Shown here: piece after piece, positions 5,801 to 6,444 of the stretch
Layout: every line of letters begins with the position of its first letter
Position numbering within the stretch: the first letter of the stretch is position 1
From: Actinomycetes bacterium
GTDB lineage: Bacteria > Actinomycetota > Acidimicrobiia > Spongiisociales > UBA5794
Reading direction: 5' to 3'
Assembly: GCA_023336765.1 (NCBI GenBank)
Contig: JAMBLL010000305.1
Span: 1-6,444, forward strand
Length of the DNA stretch: 6,444 nt
Program-made: the position numbers and the translations under genes
The notes under the pieces: generated by a model
Database searches by the model: none
The model's input: the letters and a program-made list of their open reading frames with translations, nothing else
What the model was told of the DNA's origin: nothing

Positions 5801-6285
5801 TCGATGACCGCTCTGTGCTCCTCTGGTCGGGCGTTGAGCGTTTCTCCGATCTGTCCCTGGCCGACCAGGACATGCTGCTGCTTGCCGATCCCACCATCGG
5901 ACAGCAGGTCCTGGATGTCAAGAAGCCGACACGGCGCGCCGTTGAGTTCGTACTCGGATGTGCCATCCCTGAACAGTCTCCTGGTGATCGTGATCTCGGC
6001 CAGATCGATGGCCATGATCTGGTCATCATTGGCAAAGGTGAGCGCGACCTCGGCGCGCGACAGCGCTGGCCTGGTCTCCGTGCCAGCGAAGACAACGTCC
6101 TCCATCTTCTCGGTCCGAAGCGACCGTGTGGCCTGGGTCCCCATGACCCACGCGATCGCATCGAGGATGTTCGACTTGCCCGATCCGTTCGGCCCTACGA
6201 CCACGTTGAAGCCGGACGAAAAATCCAGCTGCGTTCTGTCTGCGAACGACTTGAATCCACGAAGTGTCAGTTGTTTGAGTTTCAC
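2845..6285 (-). CDS. smc: Chromosome segregation protein SMC
   Basis: SMC is the ATP-driven loop-extruding subunit of the bacterial condensin complex; it acts on the nucleoid with the kleisin ScpA and ScpB, which are not in this window. The 1146-residue product is near the usual length. The N-terminal head opens with the signature GFKSF (10-14) and Walker A GPNGSGKSN (31-39), then a Q-loop with VGQGQ at roughly 140. Two long charged Glu/Arg/Leu-rich coiled-coil arms (about 170-500 and 645-935) flank a hinge at roughly 505-640 with the usual VDAGL and DALKAAGTGG segments. The C-terminal head carries GPINPLA (near 945), the ABC signature LSGGERS (near 1053) and Walker B with catalytic Glu, VLDEVEAALDD (near 1075). 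The start is GTG 6285, since an in-frame TGA at 6291-6289 precludes anything longer. No clear Shine-Dalgarno precedes it. The signature has Arg where Lys is usual (GGEK). It is the first gene of the smc-ftsY-cdd operon. Confidence 0.98.
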   Translation of the reverse strand: MKLKQLTLRGFKSFADRTQLDFSSGFNVVVGPNGSGKSNILDAIAWVMGTQATRSLRTEKMEDVVFAGTETRPALSRAEVALTFANDDQIMAIDLAEITITRRLFRDGTSEYELNGAPCRLLDIQDLLSDGGIGKQQHVLVGQGQIGETLNARPEEHRAVIEEAAGVTKHRSRRDRAVRRLERTDHDVERLTDILAQQARALRPLKRQANAAARYDSVKSESVAIGLWLGGERLRSLRSRLSTATVERRDAKDSLEAGDSELSELRETLETLKITAGQVRAELNRDTAAAARLETVRERLKSIMAIARERSRSISSRREGADERMEDLDIEACDLRSVLDDAVNLERAATEEVERREAVLGTLEDEERSLAEQIQLPTEGVVATLRGDLRALETAAKRDTDEAEQIGRRLRVVEDRVADEREEIERLNSEIQKADSSVTGLARAYDAKLKSREDASRKLDEARAIHDEARIEVATGQARADALQAALDGLVDEQAVEIAEAAQGLAGTVVSRLDVPVEYATAVDAGLGVWSTSYAADDADSMRGAVDALKAAGTGGVSIVLPHRPESTLARATASRFGVDALVDLLGPRADRGLAEALLGDVVLVEGWSTAWQIVDDTPGVIAVTPEGDIVTAHGMVVAQPDGAGPAALEAATVALEAAQRNLARASSLMAGATRAFETARGEDAEALESLENLESKLGGLTEALGLVDRALVASLEEADRLTVRSSAIIDASESRDERIGMLRERVAEFEGEEAMRQAAWDALNARRAEVAIRRQKALGSLQQASAELAGIKERSRISARRLEVVDTDLNQLQLLPTDDTDLESLEHAGNVARNAAEAVSVHIDALRLRQRDLRSHVADADETVSRSEARREQLEGIVRSASSTVNKLDIELAELSVRDEATLEALRRDVDASEELALAAGEPEIAEGTDMEERLDSLRADLRRMGPINPLAASEYEELAAEVEELDKQLGDLNESRAELKKVIRVLDDKMVDLFEDAFADIANFYEENFSLVFPGGKGRLRLEVSDDPLTAGVIVEAQPAGKKVGRLSLLSGGERSLAALAFLFAVFRARPSPFYVLDEVEAALDDANLHRFLRLVETLSGSVQLVIITHQQQTMEAADVLYGVTLEPGGSSKVISKRMSTVTV

Positions 6286-6293
6286 GAATCATC

Positions 6294-6323
6294 AGGTTAC
6301 CACGCTGAATTACACGTTTGTAA
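6294..6323 (-). promoter_or_regulatory. Possible smc promoter giving an almost leaderless transcript
   Basis: On the minus strand TAACCT (6299-6294) fits the TAnnnT form of a -10 element. TTACAA (6323-6318), 18 bases upstream, is a weak -35 with three of six consensus bases. Transcription would begin within a few bases of the smc GTG at 6285, which would explain the absence of a Shine-Dalgarno, since leaderless messages are common in Actinomycetota. No experimental or comparative support is available. Confidence 0.3.
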
Positions 6324-6330
6324 TCTTTAG

Positions 6331-6358
6331 AGAACACAGAACACAGAACACAGAACAC
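6331..6358. repeat. Tandem heptanucleotide repeat, four copies of AGAACAC
   Basis: Four perfect consecutive copies (6331-6337, 6338-6344, 6345-6351, 6352-6358) are followed by a partial AGA (6359-6361). On the smc strand it reads GTGTTCT four times and ends 46 bases upstream of the smc start, directly beyond the putative -35. Short tandem arrays like this change copy number by replication slippage, so the array could alter spacing upstream of the smc promoter. It is outside any visible gene. Confidence 0.93.
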
Positions 6359-6379
6359 AGATGCCAGCAGAGAATCCGA

Positions 6380-6392
6380 CGTCCCCCTTTCA
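6380..6392. repeat. 13-base direct repeat, copy 1
   Basis: CGTCCCCCTTTCA occurs here and again at 6432-6444, exactly 52 bases apart. Between the copies is a small hairpin, CCGCA (6394-6398) with TGCGG (6409-6413). The function is unknown. Confidence 0.8.
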
Positions 6393-6431
6393 ACCGCAAT
6401 CCACGAAGTGCGGCTGATCGCCCGTTTCTTG

Positions 6432-6444
6432 CGTCCCCCTTTCA
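6432..6444. repeat. 13-base direct repeat, copy 2 (ends at window edge)
   Basis: This is the second exact copy of CGTCCCCCTTTCA. The window ends on its last base, so it cannot be seen whether the match continues or whether more copies follow with the same 52-base period. Confidence 0.8.

Noticed and set aside
5662..6330. Long plus-strand open frame (222 codons) opposite the start of smc
   Set aside because: It is antisense to the conserved SMC head domain, has no recognisable domain, and is explained by codon bias of the real gene on the other strand.
6361..6417. 18-codon plus-strand frame starting MPAENPTSP
   Set aside because: Too short, no ribosome site, and it consists largely of repeat sequence.
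6380..6444. Two 13-base repeats as a CRISPR array
   Set aside because: The repeat is too short, only two copies are visible, and no cas gene is present.

Overview
The window is bacterial DNA of moderately high G+C, judged by eye from the bases and from the G/C-rich third codon positions. The SMC and FtsY sequences and the smc-ftsY order point to an Actinomycetota-type genome. Acidimicrobiia is my best guess from the style of the SMC N-terminus and the GNAT protein, but that is recollection of families and not a search. No phage, plasmid, CRISPR or transposase gene is visible.

Layout. The left edge (1-168, minus strand) holds the first 56 codons of an RNA polymerase sigma factor of the ECF kind, cut off by the window. 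Bases 169-277 are a divergent intergenic region. At 278-406 (plus) lies a 42-codon reading frame with a good ribosome-binding site; it contains a perfect 22-bp inverted repeat with an 8-base loop (331-382), the most striking structure in the window. Bases 407-583 have no convincing gene but include a dyad (522-560) with a possible -10 element in its centre. Two overlapping plus-strand genes follow: an unrecognised acidic 69-residue protein (584-793) and a GNAT acetyltransferase (786-1313).

A 48-bp imperfect palindrome (1313-1360) fills most of the gap between this pair and a convergent minus-strand operon that takes up the rest of the window. Read from right to left the operon is smc (6285-2845), ftsY (2813-1770) and cdd (1767-1375). 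The gaps are 31 bases between smc and ftsY and 2 bases between ftsY and cdd, so one transcript is likely. It joins chromosome organisation (SMC), co-translational membrane targeting (FtsY, the SRP receptor) and pyrimidine salvage (cytidine deaminase). The first two are a common bacterial pairing; the third looks like a passenger.

Right of smc (6286-6444) there is no gene. This stretch has a weak promoter-like pair giving an almost leaderless smc message, four tandem copies of the 7-mer AGAACAC, and two copies of a 13-base sequence 52 bases apart, the second ending at the window edge.

I did not find a clear undescribed multi-gene system. The items most worth a second look are the perfect hairpin inside a small reading frame, the small-protein/GNAT overlapping pair behind a dyad, the convergent palindrome, and the repeats upstream of smc.
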